A stretch of DNA of 64,000 nucleotides, taken from the NCBI GenBank assembly GCA_025765595.1, contig JAIVFH010000087.1:87721-151720 (forward strand), in the 5' to 3' direction. Shown here piece after piece: positions 62,905 through 64,000 of this stretch. Position numbers and translations under genes: made by a program. Below the pieces are notes generated by a model. The model searched no databases and was not told where the DNA came from. It was given only the letters and a program-made list of their open reading frames with translations. The stretch is from Obelidium mucronatum. Taxonomy: Eukaryota; Chytridiomycota; Chytridiomycetes; Chytridiales; Chytriomycetaceae. How positions within the stretch are numbered: the stretch's first letter is position 1; each line of letters starts with the position of its first letter.

Positions 62905-64000
62905 ATGACAACCAACAACAACCTGAAAACTACTTTTACGCTTGATCATGATAACATCAGCGATTTCCACCAGTGGGTTGACAATATTGAAGGTGTTGCA
63001 GCCCAACACAATGTTCTCCACACTATTCGACTTGACCAAGAATCCCACGATGACAACATCAACAACTACTTGGTTCCTTATGGTCCAAATGGTGCAATCA
63101 CGGCTGATCCACAGCTTCTTGAACTTGCAGTCTGGGATAATCCTGAAGACCTGAACGATCCATGGGTCCTTCAGCTAACTGATGTTCCAAATACTTGTCC
63201 AGGGTCATACGCGTACAACAAGATGATGCAACGTATCATCAAGTGGAATATTTCCGCTGCCCTATTGAATATCTGTCAGCAAAACACCAAATGTGCACGT
63301 ACCTGGATTCGAAACCTCCAGACTTACTACAATGCACAAACTAGGACCGATACGAAGGAGACTATTAAAGAATGGATCACACTTCAACATCTGTCGCATG
63401 AATCAATTAGTGAATACTACAACCGATTCTCAAATATTCTTACCAAGATGCGTGCTGATCCAACCAATGCCGCATTTTGTCCATTCGTCAATCTCCCTTA
63501 AGTCATCAACCACGTTATCAATGCACTCTATAAACAGTCTTTTGGTCATCAAATTCAAAGAATCAAAAGTCTTGAAATTACAAACCTCAGTGATCTCTTG
63601 AAAGAACTCCTGGAAACTGAGAAGACGATCGGCTTCAAACCAAAGAAGACCGCAAATGACTTTGCCTTGCTCCTTGGAAGTGGACAACCCAATGGAAGCA
63701 GCAATTTCAACTCCAATGGGACCGGGCGAGGAGGTTTCTGTGGGCGTGGTAGAGGCCGTGGTCGCGGAAGTTACAACAACGCGAGCGGTCGCCCTGGACC
63801 TTATCCAGCTCAGAACACCCAGTGGAATTGTGGAGGCGGGAACTCTAATAGGGGAGGATACGTTAATCAGGGAAGACAATTTCCTGTTAATAGTAACCAA
63901 CCCACTCACCGCTTACATGCCTTAGAGTTTACAACTCAACAACCTCCAAGTCCTTGCAAAACTTGTGGGGCAATCACTTCCACGTTCAATGCTTCAGGTC
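62905..64000 (+). pseudogene. gag of the 142-bp-LTR element, one nonsense codon, off the right edge
   Basis: ATG at 62,905 (MTTNNNLKTTFTLDHDN). A capsid-like helical body follows (TIKEWITLQHLSHESISEYY). An in-frame TAA lies at 63,499-63,501, where the relic at 28,100 has GAA. After it the frame stays open: LLKELLETEKTIGFKPKK, then a Gly/Arg-rich RNA-binding part (GRGGFCGRGRGRGRGSYNN), and CKTCG near the window end. The capsid body is compatible with copia or gypsy; no pol is visible here. Confidence 0.75.

Noticed and set aside
1..64000. CRISPR arrays, operons, bacterial promoters or ribosome binding sites
   Set aside because: Genes have spliceosomal introns and the repeats are LTRs, TIRs and microsatellites; nothing resembles regularly spaced CRISPR repeats.

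Overview
This is nuclear DNA from a eukaryote, most likely a fungus and perhaps an early-diverging (chytrid-like) one. Genes have many short GT-AG introns (44-166 nt) with CTAAC-type branch points. The host proteins are conserved eukaryotic types plus a fungal-style SH3 polarity protein, and no operons are visible. The lineage assignment is inference from gene content and transposon families, not from a marker gene. The window has two compartments. Positions 1 to about 14,730 are a compact host gene block with seven genes: a GPI inositol-deacylase (PGAP1/Bst1), a ZNRD2/SSSCA1-type zinc-ribbon protein, a SCAMP, a large unknown multi-pass membrane protein, a DEAD-box helicase, an SH3+RA (Bud14/Tea4-like) protein and an RWDD2-type protein. 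They cover GPI-anchor remodelling, vesicle traffic, RNA handling and polarity, and they share no single pathway. From about 15 kb to the right edge the window is a nested graveyard of mobile elements. 

In order: a pogo/Tigger-like DDE transposase pseudogene (16.5-18.0 kb); an 8.85-kb LINE with ORF1, APE endonuclease, RT and RNase H, inserted in a small LTR with a 16-bp target-site duplication (18.9-27.7 kb); a deleted LTR-element relic and a 492-bp solo-type LTR (27.8-29.0 kb); an element with ~185-bp terminal inverted repeats that encloses a tyrosine-recombinase pseudogene (29.0-36.3 kb) and is split by a 4,557-bp Ty1/copia element (TSD CTAAG); a 7,754-bp Ty1/copia element with nearly identical LTRs (36.9-44.6 kb, TSD ACAAT); two divergent orphan genes (44.8-47.3 kb); a Helitron-type (DUF6570-like) N-terminal fragment (48.1-49.6 kb); a Ty3/gypsy chromovirus pol with its 3' LTR (49.7-53.0 kb); assorted relics (54.3-58.3 kb); a second, 5'-truncated LINE (58.3-62.4 kb); and the start of another LTR element that leaves the window. 

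The best candidates for undescribed biology are: (1) the compact (~2.8 kb before the copia insertion) tyrosine-recombinase element with long terminal inverted repeats; (2) the copia element whose gag seems to need splicing of a 1,466-nt intron, with a ~200-codon antisense ORF inside that intron; and (3) the Ty3/gypsy LTR with a tRNA-Glu-like A-box/B-box module and T-run terminator upstream of its TATA box, the module differing between copies. All coordinates and splice sites were read by eye; no homology search was run.
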